From contig JACCLO010000036.1 in assembly GCA_029448655.1 (NCBI GenBank), positions 1 to 64,000 of the forward strand: DNA of 64,000 nucleotides, in the 5' to 3' direction. This document shows positions 10,146-20,554 of this stretch, piece after piece. The notes beneath the pieces are model-generated. The model was not told where the DNA came from, made no database searches, and was given only the letters and a program-made list of their open reading frames with translations. The translations under genes were made by a program, and so were the position numbers. Numbering within the stretch: position 1 is the stretch's first letter; each line of letters starts with the position of its first letter. The stretch comes from Wolfiporia cocos (taxonomy: Eukaryota; Basidiomycota; Agaricomycetes; Polyporales; Phaeolaceae).

Positions 10146-13100
10146 ATGTCTGCCTCCGATTCTCCTTTCAAATTGCTGCAGCAGACTATCTCAAAATCTC
10201 GCGCCAAGAATAGCAAAAGTCTAGCAGAGGCCCTCGAGAAGGTGTCCTCCCACCTCGTCTTACTCGTAAGGCAGCTATTTGGGGCTCAGTGGATGTCTGT
10301 TCATCATCATATAGAATTTATCCACGATATCCGAGCAAGCATCCAAAGTGTTATCTCAGTGTCTGCGCAGGCCCCTTCTTCCCATATACTCTGCTTTTCC
10401 GCAGCCTGCCCTTGAAGCCGCTGCCGCGATTTTCTACAAGGTCTATCACGAGAAGGTTCTCCCAACTCTTAGAAAGCAGCAGAATGAGCAACAGGGGTTA
10501 TGGGAAGGAGTGCTCAACTCTCTCTTGTCCGGTGTTCTCGTATGCTTTAGTTCGATGTTTACGCTTTGTCCGGGAAGCTGACTATGTCCAGGATTTTCTC
10601 GATGAAAGTGAAAACGGTAATCTCCATCCCCATTCCCTTCTTCAGATGGGCTCATGGGTGCGCTAGACAAAGGCAAAAGTAGCAAAGCAAAGGACGTCAT
10701 AGCAGCCACGCTTTTTCCCAATCTATGCGACATATGTTTCTCACCAACTGCTCCGATGATAAGTACTGGTTTACGATGCACTGTACGGTCTCTTACACCT
10801 TTATTTATGCGCCAAACTTACACTCATTTCGACATTACCAGGCATATACTCTTCTCGCCGATTCTGCTGCGATGCATCACGCCAATCAACACACGCTTCG
10901 TGACGACCAAATCCTTGGAGGGTGAGCCTGATTCCATTTTACCTTACTATGCCGCATACCATTTCTTGTGCGTAGTCGTCGCCTCGGAGCCACCATCTGG
11001 CGCACCAAAGGTAAGCTCTCTCGAAGCAGCGTCATGTCAGATTCCGATACCATGATCCAGATTTCCTTCCTCTGGAGAGCTTGTTGACGCTATTTGCGCG
11101 TCTATTGCCTTCAACGAAGGGGGCTGCCTCCGGTCGCGCAAACCGTACTGCATTCATCCAGTCTGTGTTCAGCAAGTCGTCTCCCCCGGAAACCACCAGC
11201 ATCGGACAAAAAGGTCACGGGGCTGCTTGAGAACGTGCCCTCGGAGGACTGGGACGTGACCTCACGGAAGATTGCCGAAGCACTGGCTGCTGGCGACCGG
11301 ACTTTGTGAGTAACTTAAGCTGCCGTATTATCACGCTGACCGGCGCCATATAGCCCGCAGCCTTTTGCGATAGAAGAAGTCTGTGCCTGTGGGCAAACAC
11401 AACGATGCGATAGGCTATATGTCGATCCCAAGGCAATACTCGTGAACATGCTCATAGAAGTGTGCCTTTTGACCTTATTCGATGTCCGTCATACGGCGAG
11501 CTGATTATATGTTCATACATCGATACAGGATAACCAATATGAATCCCTGACAATCTCATACACTTCCATACACAAAATAGATATCCTGCGCGAGCGTTCT
11601 GGCGAGGAGAGGGTCGGCGCGCAGGTGCAAATTGTCATGTGCAGTCCTCCTATTCTCGGAGGAGAACCGATAACCTCTGGCATAGACGAAAGCGGCCCAG
11701 TTGTAACGTTTACTCTTACGAGCGGCGATCTGGACCGATTCGCAAATGCGTTGCGCGACAGAGGTCAAGTAAGAAAGCGTAGCTTATACTTTCTATCTGG
11801 TTGCGAGTGCTGACACGTATCGTAATGCAGGGACAGAAGTAAGAGAGATACTCCCACCGAAGCATCACTAGCGACGTCGCCACTAGGTTTAGATTTTGAC
11901 ACCCAGGGCAAGCCGATGAACAACTAAGCCAATCCGAGGTGCGCTAAATTGACGCATTCTTCCATGACTGATCTCCACTCACTAAGAGGATTGAGAAAGT
12001 CCAACATGTGAGTATCACACAATCCATAGCATCCGCGCTCATCAACACTGTCAACTTCCGCTAGTCTACAATACCAACCAAAGCAGTGACGAACTCAGCT
12101 GCGGATCAGACTTGATAACGCGACTAGTTCGAGATCTTCTGCTATCGACGAACGTCAGTCTATGAAATCTACGCCCCATATGCGTTCGAAAAATGTCCGA
12201 AGAGAAGCCTTTTGGCGCAAGCGATGAGGAACTATGTGATCCCATCTGACTCGACCGGTTCTGCTGGCCCCGCCTCAACGTAGGCAACGGTCGGAAGGCC
12301 TAGAGTAATCTCCACTAGGTCAGCCAAATCGTCCGAATCCCGACTTGCCGGGAAAAACCGCAAGTCGACCAATAACTCTGTTGGCCGCCAAGGCCACAAG
12401 AGAAGCGAGATTCTACTGAGTGCAGCGAGACGGTCCTAACTCAGATAAGCTGGCAGAGGACGCTGTTGCCAATAAACGATCCAAGACTTCCCCGACAGGT
12501 AGTAGCGCTCTTTGCACACCAGATCCTCCAGAGCGCACGGAATCTCAGGGCTTCAGCCTCGTTCTACAGCGGCGACTAGGGCAACCAACAGATATCACGG
12601 CGAAAAGGAGAAAATATGTTCTCCTACCTCATGCTCCCACATGATTGACTATGGTGCTCTACCCGAATCCGATCCATTTTCGTCTACTCGGAACACGTTG
12701 TCTCCTCTCACAGCTTTGTTTGCTCGTCGCAAGAAGGCCGACAATAAGACTGCCCTGGAAAGCAAAGCCCCTCAGTCGAGCATGACCAAAGTAGACCTCA
12801 TAAAGCAAAGCTCTGGAGACAAAACCGTCTCCGCCGGGCCCATCATCTACCAGGGAGCCTCGGACGACGATCGTTATGTGACAGGCATGAGCTATATGAC
12901 ACGTTCGTCGAGGACGAACCCTGTCGAAGAGACTAAGAGAAAATCAATCGGAAGTAAAAATCAAGACACACGCAACAGCATGTGGTCCCCTGCTCTCGCA
13001 GCCAGTGCTTCGACAACGGACAAAAGGTATGTTCTGTTCTCTGCGTTCTCGTGATTGATGAGAAAGCCATATCATGGTCGTGGACTACAGAGGGTCGAAA

Positions 13101-14640
13101 TGTCGAACCCTGCCTTGCAAGAGAAAGCTCACCCATTGTCAGGTTCTACCAACACTTGCTAAGGCGCGTGTACCGTGACACTTTCTGACGCCCATACGCT
13201 AATACTAAAACAGTCCACAAGCAAAAGAGAAAGATTGCGCCATGGGCCAACCTCACTTCTGAAGCCCCTCACAGATCTGCGACTGTAGACAACAGTACGA
13301 GCGGAGTGGCCTGGTGTTCACCATGAAGAAACCATACAGCCTACACTGAATTACTTTGGATGCACATCTCTGTCCCAGAAGTCTATGTCATCATCCGCAT
13401 CTGAAAGCCTCTTGACGGGATCTGGTAATGTTCATACAGGGCCTCTGCCTGAGGAGCCAGCCACCGCTGAAGATTCTATGTCAGACATCTCCGAAGTTGC
13501 CAACAAGGCGATACTGCGACCATAGCAGATTCCATGCTCGGAACCGAATACCACCCCAAGATCCGATCGTATACATTCTCCTGCTCCTCTCGTCATTCCC
13601 TCTCCGGAAAAGCTTGGCAAACTGATTTGAGTTGCGAGGTAACATCTACCCCAATTGGCAAGGTTGTTGAGGTCGATGATTGTGCAGGAGACTCTGTCTC
13701 CTACGAGAAAGACCCATCCTAGACATTCCGTTACCTTCGCGCCAGTCGTGGAAGAATGCGAACCGTTGCCGAGTTGAACTTTGAGATTGTTTCTCGAGTC
13801 AGCCCACATCGCTGAGCCCATACAAGCGAGAGAGGGCTACTGGTAAACTTATCCATAGATACAACGCGCACTTCTGACTTTTGTGTTAGTGTCACGGACT
13901 GCTGCTGCAGGATATTGAACACGAGCCTTTCATAGGGCGACGTGAACGTGGCTCATTCCGGAAAACAATTCTAACGGGTGCTGTGAACCGCTCGCGGTGC
14001 AAGGAAGCCACTGCAAATGTCCAAGACATCGAAGATGTTCTGCGGGAGTTGCATCAGGTGCCGTTAGAAGCTGCTAAGGATATTGCGGTATGCATGAGTA
14101 TGTGCTCGACCCTCGCAGGCTATTTTCGGCAAGATCACGGATCGCTTTGACAGCGTACGTGAAGAAGGTGCACATTGATCGGAGTGCAATCCTCCGGGAG
14201 GCAGCGCAGGATCCTATGCACCATGCGTGCGGATAGGTTTGTGCTGACTGCCCATACATACTTCGCATTCTTGCGGAACTGCTGATCCCGTGAACGGCCA
14301 CTGCCAGCTGTCGCCCACTTCAACGCCTTATCGACCTCGAGGCCGAATATGCGTCCTCTGGGCGTGCTGTCATTGACAGTTTGGAAGAGTTGCTTCGCGC
14401 AAATGAAGGATATTGCGCAAATAGAAGAGACGATAAAGAGCATCGATCGTACAACACTCGTTGGAAGGATGCCGGTGGTCCTAGTGGAAATTCCCGCGAG
14501 CCTGAGACAGTGAAAGGAATACAACCATGTTATAGTAGAGAACGCGGTGAGTTCGCTCGATATCACAAACGCTCTAGTACAAATCATTGCATGTTGATCA
14601 TCACATGCAGCTGTAGCATGAAACAGGAAACAAGACACAG
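10146..14640 (+). CDS. Large multi-exon protein; possible meiotic axis (Red1/SYCP2-like) protein
   Basis: Exon 1 (10146-10265) starts MSASDSPFKLLQQTISKS. Exon 2 (10405-10539) and exon 3 (from 10592) continue in phase through ALEAAAAIFYKVYHEKVLP and ALDKGKSSKAKDVIAATLFP, all helical. Around 11060-11310 come FLPLESLLTLFARLLP and GLLENVPSEDWDVTSRKIAE, then QPFAIEEVCACG, DRLYVDPKAILVNMLIE and ESLTISYTSIHKIDI, which look like a PH-type beta sandwich. A long polar, basic, low-complexity middle follows (12.4-13.9 kb), then helical segments near 14.0-14.45 kb (DIEDVLRELHQ, FGKITDRFDSV, AQIEETIKSID). Helical N-terminus, PH-like domain, disordered linker and coiled-coil end is the layout of Red1/SYCP2 axis cores; this is inference, supported only by proximity to msh4. 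A C5 run at 11183-11187 shifts the frame by one base. Later exon joins and the stop are uncertain. Confidence 0.5.
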
Positions 14641-14699
14641 CTGTATACAAGCGATCGGTCCACGCACGCCTCAGAAGGGATAGTGTTAGTTTACATGAC

Positions 14700-15765
14700 C
14701 ATTGCAAGCGGAAGGTGATATGTGCAATGCATGTAACTCTCACCTAACTACCGTCATCCGGCATTCGATACTCAAATAACTTGTTGTTCTAACAATGGTA
14801 TGCCAATAACCCCGTGCAAAACCACCTAGCATTCCAACGCAGCATGAGGAAGCTAAAGTATTCGCCGTGACACCTCGCTACCCAGCTTCCTTTGTTCATA
14901 CCGTCTCGATACAGAGCACCTTGTGTTATGCATCCATCGGGCTCATCTCGACCACTGTTGGGGCGCGGCCACTCCTCGCCGGTGTGGCACCCTTCTCTTC
15001 CCATCCCGCGCGCCACACTATCTTCCATTTTCCACACTCTCGTTGAATGGTTACTTCTTCCATCATTGCCGAACACGCTCTCTGACACCCGTAACATAAG
15101 TTTATATCCAATGACGGCGACAGCCTGAGACATTGTTTCACGGCATTGCGGCGGGTCTCTTGGCACGGAAAGATTAGGTTTACTTCTCAATAAAATCGGC
15201 TATGAGCACAGCTGTGCACGCATCAAAGCACGCATTGGTGAGCCGATTTGCTATCGACCTCCGCCATTATGTGGGCTGGAACTGCATCAGAATGGTGCCT
15301 GTGCGCAGCACACATGAAAGCGTGAAGGGGACTTGCTAGGTGCACCATTCACGAAGGGTTCACGAGCCTAGACGATCATTGCGAGATGAACGGGCGTGGT
15401 GTCTCACTGTGCCTTGCGAACAAGTGCCTCGCTAGTGCAGATGCATTTGGGTGACGGGGATCGCGAGATGAACGGACTTCTCACTCTGAGTGCGAGTGAG
15501 AGTCGACTTCGTGATCGCGTACTAGCTTGCCGTGAATTGGAAGGGATTGATAGGGATCGTAAAACGCCCAGCGCCACCGATGCCGCGAGTCGGCACACTG
15601 GTTTGTCAGCATGGGACCCTGGACACCATGCATATATGGTCACCGGAGCACTGGTTGCCGTCCAGTGCAGCGTGGTGACTCTTGCTTACTGATAGGTAGA
15701 CTCGCATCTCTCCTATTGACTGCCACCACCACAGCCCTCCCCCTCCCAAGCCCAAGCACGGTGTC
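14700..15765. other. Intergenic, no supported gene
   Basis: Several open frames exist on both strands (for example minus 15190-14789) but none shows a recognisable domain, consistent composition or clean splice signals. I see no LTR ends or repeats shared with the rest of the window. It presumably holds the promoter of the kinase-like gene at 15766. Confidence 0.4.
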
Positions 15766-18432
15766 ATGTCATCGGGTTTGAAACGTCCCAGTGACACCCC
15801 ATCATCACCACGCAAGAAGCCGCGTCCTCAATACAAAACTCTAAAGAGCTTAGTCGAGGAGGCAGCCAAAAAGGTCAACCGCTTGATTGAACATGTAAAA
15901 AAAGAGATATTGCCGCTTCTGCAGGAGGAGGGTCTTGGTACAGTTGGTGCTAAGCTCGCTATGAGTATTATGGGACTTGTGGTCAGTGCAGCTTCTGCTC
16001 CTGGAGAGAAGGAGTTGGGTGAAATGCAGTACTTGGAAGTACATATCAACATCCCAGATGATTACCCAGATATGGCAAGTAGGCTTGCTATCTATTCCTG
16101 ACGTCCCTAGTCCCAAGCTGACATGCACTCAAAAGAGTTACAACTGAATGATTTGAATACACAATATGCGAACCTTGCCTTTTATTTCAGGGTACTGCTC
16201 AACTCCCTCCCTGCACCATCAGAATTTGCCAAGACGGACGTGTGGGCAGACGTACAAAGAACCCGCGCAGCCATCTTATGTATGCGTCCCGTTGAAAAGA
16301 GCGGTGTGCCGATATGCACGCTCCACGATGTCTTTCGTCTTTTCCGAATTCGACTTGGCACAGACCTTTCTTCAGCCACCGATGACCCTATCGCGGTTGC
16401 CTCCATCCGTGCTGCCGCCTTATTGTGCAACGAGATGGGAAACCCGTTCGACGATGAGAACGCACGCACAGCGAAATTTAACGAATGTGTTCAAGGACTG
16501 CTCCCTAACTTTAGGCTCAACCACAAATTTTTTCCCAAACTCGACCGTGCCGTATGCAAACCGGATGCAACGTTGTTCATGGACGAGGAGGAGATCTTCC
16601 CAGTTTGCCTGCGTGAGGACAAGCGTGAGGCGGGCGAAACTGACACAGACTAGACTGTGGGACTCACACTATAACCTTATAGACGACTTGAAGATGTTGC
16701 AGAAGGTTGGTGAGGAGGCTAGTGGGCGCAAGCAGAGATGGTATGTAACTGTGCGAATGCAGAGAACAAATCTAAGGCTTATCCGCAGTGATAGCCCTAC
16801 TTATATACATGTTTTGTTTGGTTACCGGTAAGGGAGCCAAACATGAAGGTGGTCTGTGCGCAGACATAACTAATATGGTTTAGTCGTAAACTACCATAGA
16901 CCATGTGCGCCGGTAATGGCCGCACCAGTAAGATCGTTTGTTTGGACCGTAGGTCCATGTTGTGGAAGTGGCTGTAGCTACGTTAGTAAGCCATGCATGT
17001 GATTATTATATTCCGGGATCGGGATATGAGTAATCGTAAGGTCATTGGCATGTGATAACGAGCGGGCCGCTTATCCAATTGTACTGACATAGCCCGGTAT
17101 CGGGATATGAGTAAGGCGCGTGACACCGGAGGTTAGTCCGCTGAGTCATTGACGCGTACAAGCGTGTTATGTACGTGTTGTTATGACAAGTGGACGTATA
17201 CCGCGTTGTGTACGTGTTGTTTGGTTGCGTGTACGTGTAGACGGGCGCTTAGCAGCGTAAATGTCTACAAGGTTGTAGAAATACCAGATAAATAGGTAAA
17301 AATACGGGAAAAATAGTGGCATGTCCCAAATCTGTGACAGAAACTGGCTATGACGTCTACATGCAAGTGGCGCACGACTACTCGATTGTGGTCAAAACTC
17401 TTCGATGTGCATGAAGGCGGGTGCACCAATGTTTCTCCCATGCTTGTTGGGTATGTACTTTGAACCAAACATACATGTTCTTGGGCGCCCTTATGATTAT
17501 CACACAGGACCCCATCTGTCCATGCAGGGCGGTTTTTATGATGGAGAGGATTACATAGTGGAACCACTAAGTGCAATGTATTGTATGCTACCAGACGTCA
17601 CCAAAGAGCGACAGAATCAGCTCGCACGGTTGCTGTATGCGCTCGCTAAAGGAGTAGAGGAGCTGAAGGAGTACGTTGCCCAACACAATAATGCCACTGT
17701 GGGATCAGGTTAATGTCGTCCTACAGGCTGGCTTCATCAACCGCTGAACCACCCTCATTCCCTTGTGGCACCCCTCAAATCTACTCATCCTGCACGCTGT
17801 ATGCCGACACCGCTGCCGACACCGCTGCCGACAAACCAAGCACTGGGACCCTCACATTCAAGAAGCCTCTTGTCGTCGATCTCAACAACCGAGTGCTGTT
17901 CACAGCAACGTTGTCGACGACCTCTGCACGGGAGAAGTTGCCGGAGCAGACACCTGTGGTTGTCAAGCTTGTCAGCGGTTCCTATGGCGAAGACATACAT
18001 CGACTTCTGGCGAAGGAAGGCCTCGTGCCTACCCTCCATGGGTGTGTCTGCTTGGAAGGTGCTCCTGTTGCCTACATCATGGACCACTTGGATGGGGATT
18101 GGAAGCGCTTACACGACCTCTTACGTGATTTAACCCCTCTGTGCCGTAAGGCTATACGGGAATCATTGGAGAATGTTCTGAAATTGCTCAAGAAAAAGGG
18201 CTTCGTACACGGCGACCTTAGGTCGAGCAATATCATGGCGCGGATCGTTGACGAAGAAAAAGCGGAGATCAAGGTTGTCGACTTTGATTGGGCGGGCAAA
18301 GCCAGTCAGGTATTCTACCCTGCGATGCGCAACGAGTCCATCGGTTGGCCTGGTCGGCCCTGTGGTCCAATTGAAGCTGAGGATGACCGCGAACTGCTTG
18401 ATTCGTGGTGGCCACGAGAAACCCATGTCTGA
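15766..18432 (+). pseudogene. Fungal kinase-like gene disrupted by a solo LTR and frame breaks
   Basis: Exon 1 (15766-16078) begins MSSGLKRPSDTPSSPRKKPR, with a basic nuclear-localisation-like stretch. A 57-bp intron (16079-16135) leads to exon 2, which runs to 16640. A 699-bp solo LTR interrupts the exon within the codons for GET; after it the frame resumes at GYDVYMQVAHDY, and a shift near 17400 moves coding to a second frame (AGAPMFLPCLLG, then ALAKGVEELKEY). A further one-base offset near 17712 precedes the C-terminal part. That part has eukaryotic-kinase-like lobes: PVVVKL (lysine), HGDLRSSNIM (catalytic loop) and VVDFDWAG (DFD in place of DFG), ending at 18432. The domain order matches fungal kinase-like proteins common in Agaricomycetes. 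It is unlikely to give an intact product here. Confidence 0.7.
16641..17339 (-). mobile_element. Solo LTR (699 bp) inside the kinase-like gene
   Basis: Begins TGACACAG and ends CTGTGACA, a perfect 8-bp inverted terminal repeat, and is flanked by the 5-bp direct repeat GAAAC at 16636-16640 and 17340-17344. A TATA-type sequence (TATATAAG on the minus strand, near 16799-16808) puts its promoter on the minus strand. Related sequence starts at 33686 in the opposite orientation. Confidence 0.93.
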
Positions 18433-19024
18433 TCGTTGTTTCAAAGAATGCTTCACTCCTCCTTCTCTCGCTACATTTGTATGTAGTTTCCATTCTCGAT
18501 GTGACTATACCAGCAATGCATACAACCAAAAATACTACGGCTGATCATGGTTTCGGTGATTTGCAAGCGATGCATTGTTGCGCGCTGGACACCATGCAGA
18601 CAGTCTGAAGTCGCATACGGAGGCATCAGATCAGCCACAGCCCAGTTAAATTAAATCCAGACACTGGCGGTGGTCCGTGCTTTCCTTTTTTTGCATTAGA
18701 CATGTATGACTCCCTTGCACCTGTTTTGAATTATGTACCTTTGTCGTGATTATATGGGCAGCAACACTTGCAGATGTTCGATGGTGCAACAAGCTGCAAG
18801 GCCAGATTGTAATATTGCACATTGAAATCTGACGCTGTGTGCTGCATCGAAAGGCGGTATACACCGGCTTGAGATCCGAGCAGTCATATGATTGCAACTT
18901 GTGTATCACGATGCAAATACAATCTCGAGCAATATGCCACAGTGGTCAGCGGTATGGATTGCATGACCCCAGCTCACATGTCTCTAAGCATGGTTTTAAC
19001 GGGTCACCACAGGTTGATGATTCC
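18433..19024. other. No supported feature
   Basis: I see no domain, splice structure or repeat boundary here. It separates the kinase-like gene from a small minus-strand coding remnant. Confidence 0.3.
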
Positions 19025-19264
19025 TCATATATTGTATGGATATGTTGGCTCTCTGACAATGTCGAGAACGATTTGCATGTGGCTTCGCTCATTCTGCGGT
19101 CCATTCTTAATATACTTGGCTGTTGCAGATATGGTGACGTGGAAAATGGACGTCTCCCCCAGGTCCTCGCCGTACAGCATCTTAGCCAAAGCATAGTGGG
19201 GGATATTGTGCTTCTCGAGGTAGGCATTGATCTTGATGTAGTGAACGATTTCATTGATGCATTT
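19025..19264 (-). pseudogene. Coding remnant, unknown family
   Basis: On the minus strand a 79-codon stretch reads as ordinary protein (HYIKINAYLEKHNIPHYALA, GETSIFHVTISATAKYIKNG, ERSHMQIVLDIVREPTY) and stops at TGA 19027-19025. It is preceded by an ATATAG that could be a splice acceptor. I do not recognise the family. Further upstream on the same strand (about 19690-19420) another open stretch contains LLIYWCLLPENWHLTQGD and an acidic segment; its upstream side is cut by the left LTR of element A, so element A may have landed in this gene. Confidence 0.35.
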
Positions 19265-19691
19265 GGTCTATATCACGTGCTGGTGTGGACCCAATACAAT
19301 TCTCCAGCCGTAATGCAATAACCATTGCACCAAAAGGGCACAATGCCAACTCTGTTGGCATCGGTGGGTCTCAGTACTTAAGCTATTATGGCACATGGTC
19401 GTGACATGCTCATGACAGTCTAGCAATACTGCTCCTTGATAATGATGCGTTTGACTTGGTCCGCACCCGTCCGCTCGGCCGACACATCCGTCGCACCAGA
19501 GTCCTCAACGGCCATGGAAGAGCTGTCAGCGTCATCTCCGCGTGCTTGCCCATGCAGTGTGAGACTCAACGTATAGTTGCATGCAGACCCTTTCCTCTTG
19601 CACCACGATGAGGGAGGAGTACTGTTAGAATCCCCCTGAGTCAGGTGCCAATTCTCAGGCAGCAGACACCAGTAGATCAGCAGCCCCTCCC

Positions 19692-20398
19692 TGTTACGGG
19701 TCGAACACCCGTTCGTATATTCGAGTCGCGAATATAGATCGTTCTTCTGCACGTGGGCGTATAGCCGTATGCAAGGCAAATGCTCGTTAGATGCCTTCAA
19801 GTCCTAGGTGAAGTTCCTAGGAGATCGTATAATATCCAATACGCGTTAGAGGATATAATCTGTTCAGGTGCGAGTCGAATAGAATATAAGACTCGCCTAA
19901 GTCCGAGAAGTCAGTGTGCACTTCGAGGACTTAGTCGTTTGGTTGCTCGAGTGAGAAATACTGAGCGTAGTTTCCTACGTTTGAGAACAAGTATAAGACT
20001 TCTTGTTTATACAACAAGGTCGAGCTGAAGAGCCTTGACAATAAGTACATGAGCTTTTATACTACGCTGGGTTTTAGGGGTCAAGTCCATCCCAGATGCC
20101 ACCGCTACTATCTACGCTATAGTATCAAACGTTTGATAAGTATGTAGTGATGTATCCGAAACGATAGATAGGGATGATGGTGGTTGAACACCATCTATAA
20201 GCTAATAAACGATGAAGGTGAAACGGTGGCAGAGTTGGATCTGCCAAAGGTGAAACGCGCCCTACATGCTAATACAACTGGGGATGCGCCCAGTAGAGTC
20301 ACGAGTAGCCAGGGGGTTGGTTGCGCAACAAGTCCCTGTATCGTATTCGCCCGGTGGTGAGTTCTGTCGATATTCGAAAAATTAAAATAACCGTAACA
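19692..20398 (-). repeat. Element A 3' LTR
   Basis: 707 bp, TGTTAC...GTAACA. The left edge abuts target duplication CTCCC; the right edge abuts the polypurine tract. Confidence 0.96.
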
Positions 20399-20412
20399 TC
20401 AGCCCCTCCCTA
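20399..20412 (-). promoter_or_regulatory. Element A polypurine tract
   Basis: On the minus strand the purine-rich run AGGGAGGGGCTGA lies directly against the 3' LTR, where plus-strand DNA synthesis starts in LTR retrotransposons. Confidence 0.7.
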
Positions 20413-20554
20413 GGCATTCGTCGGCCTCGACGAATTTTCCAAGTTCCTCTCTTCAGAGTGCCTCGGCGTCCTGTTCATTGTAGATGTCGCCGTTCCCGCT
20501 GAGGGACGGGGTCGTAGGAGTTCGCCATACGAAGTGTTGGCGGCATTCATTCTG

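Noticed and set aside
14789..15190. 133-residue minus-strand frame between the axis-like and kinase-like genes
   Set aside because: No domain, no splice context, and biased composition; competing frames of similar length exist on the other strand.
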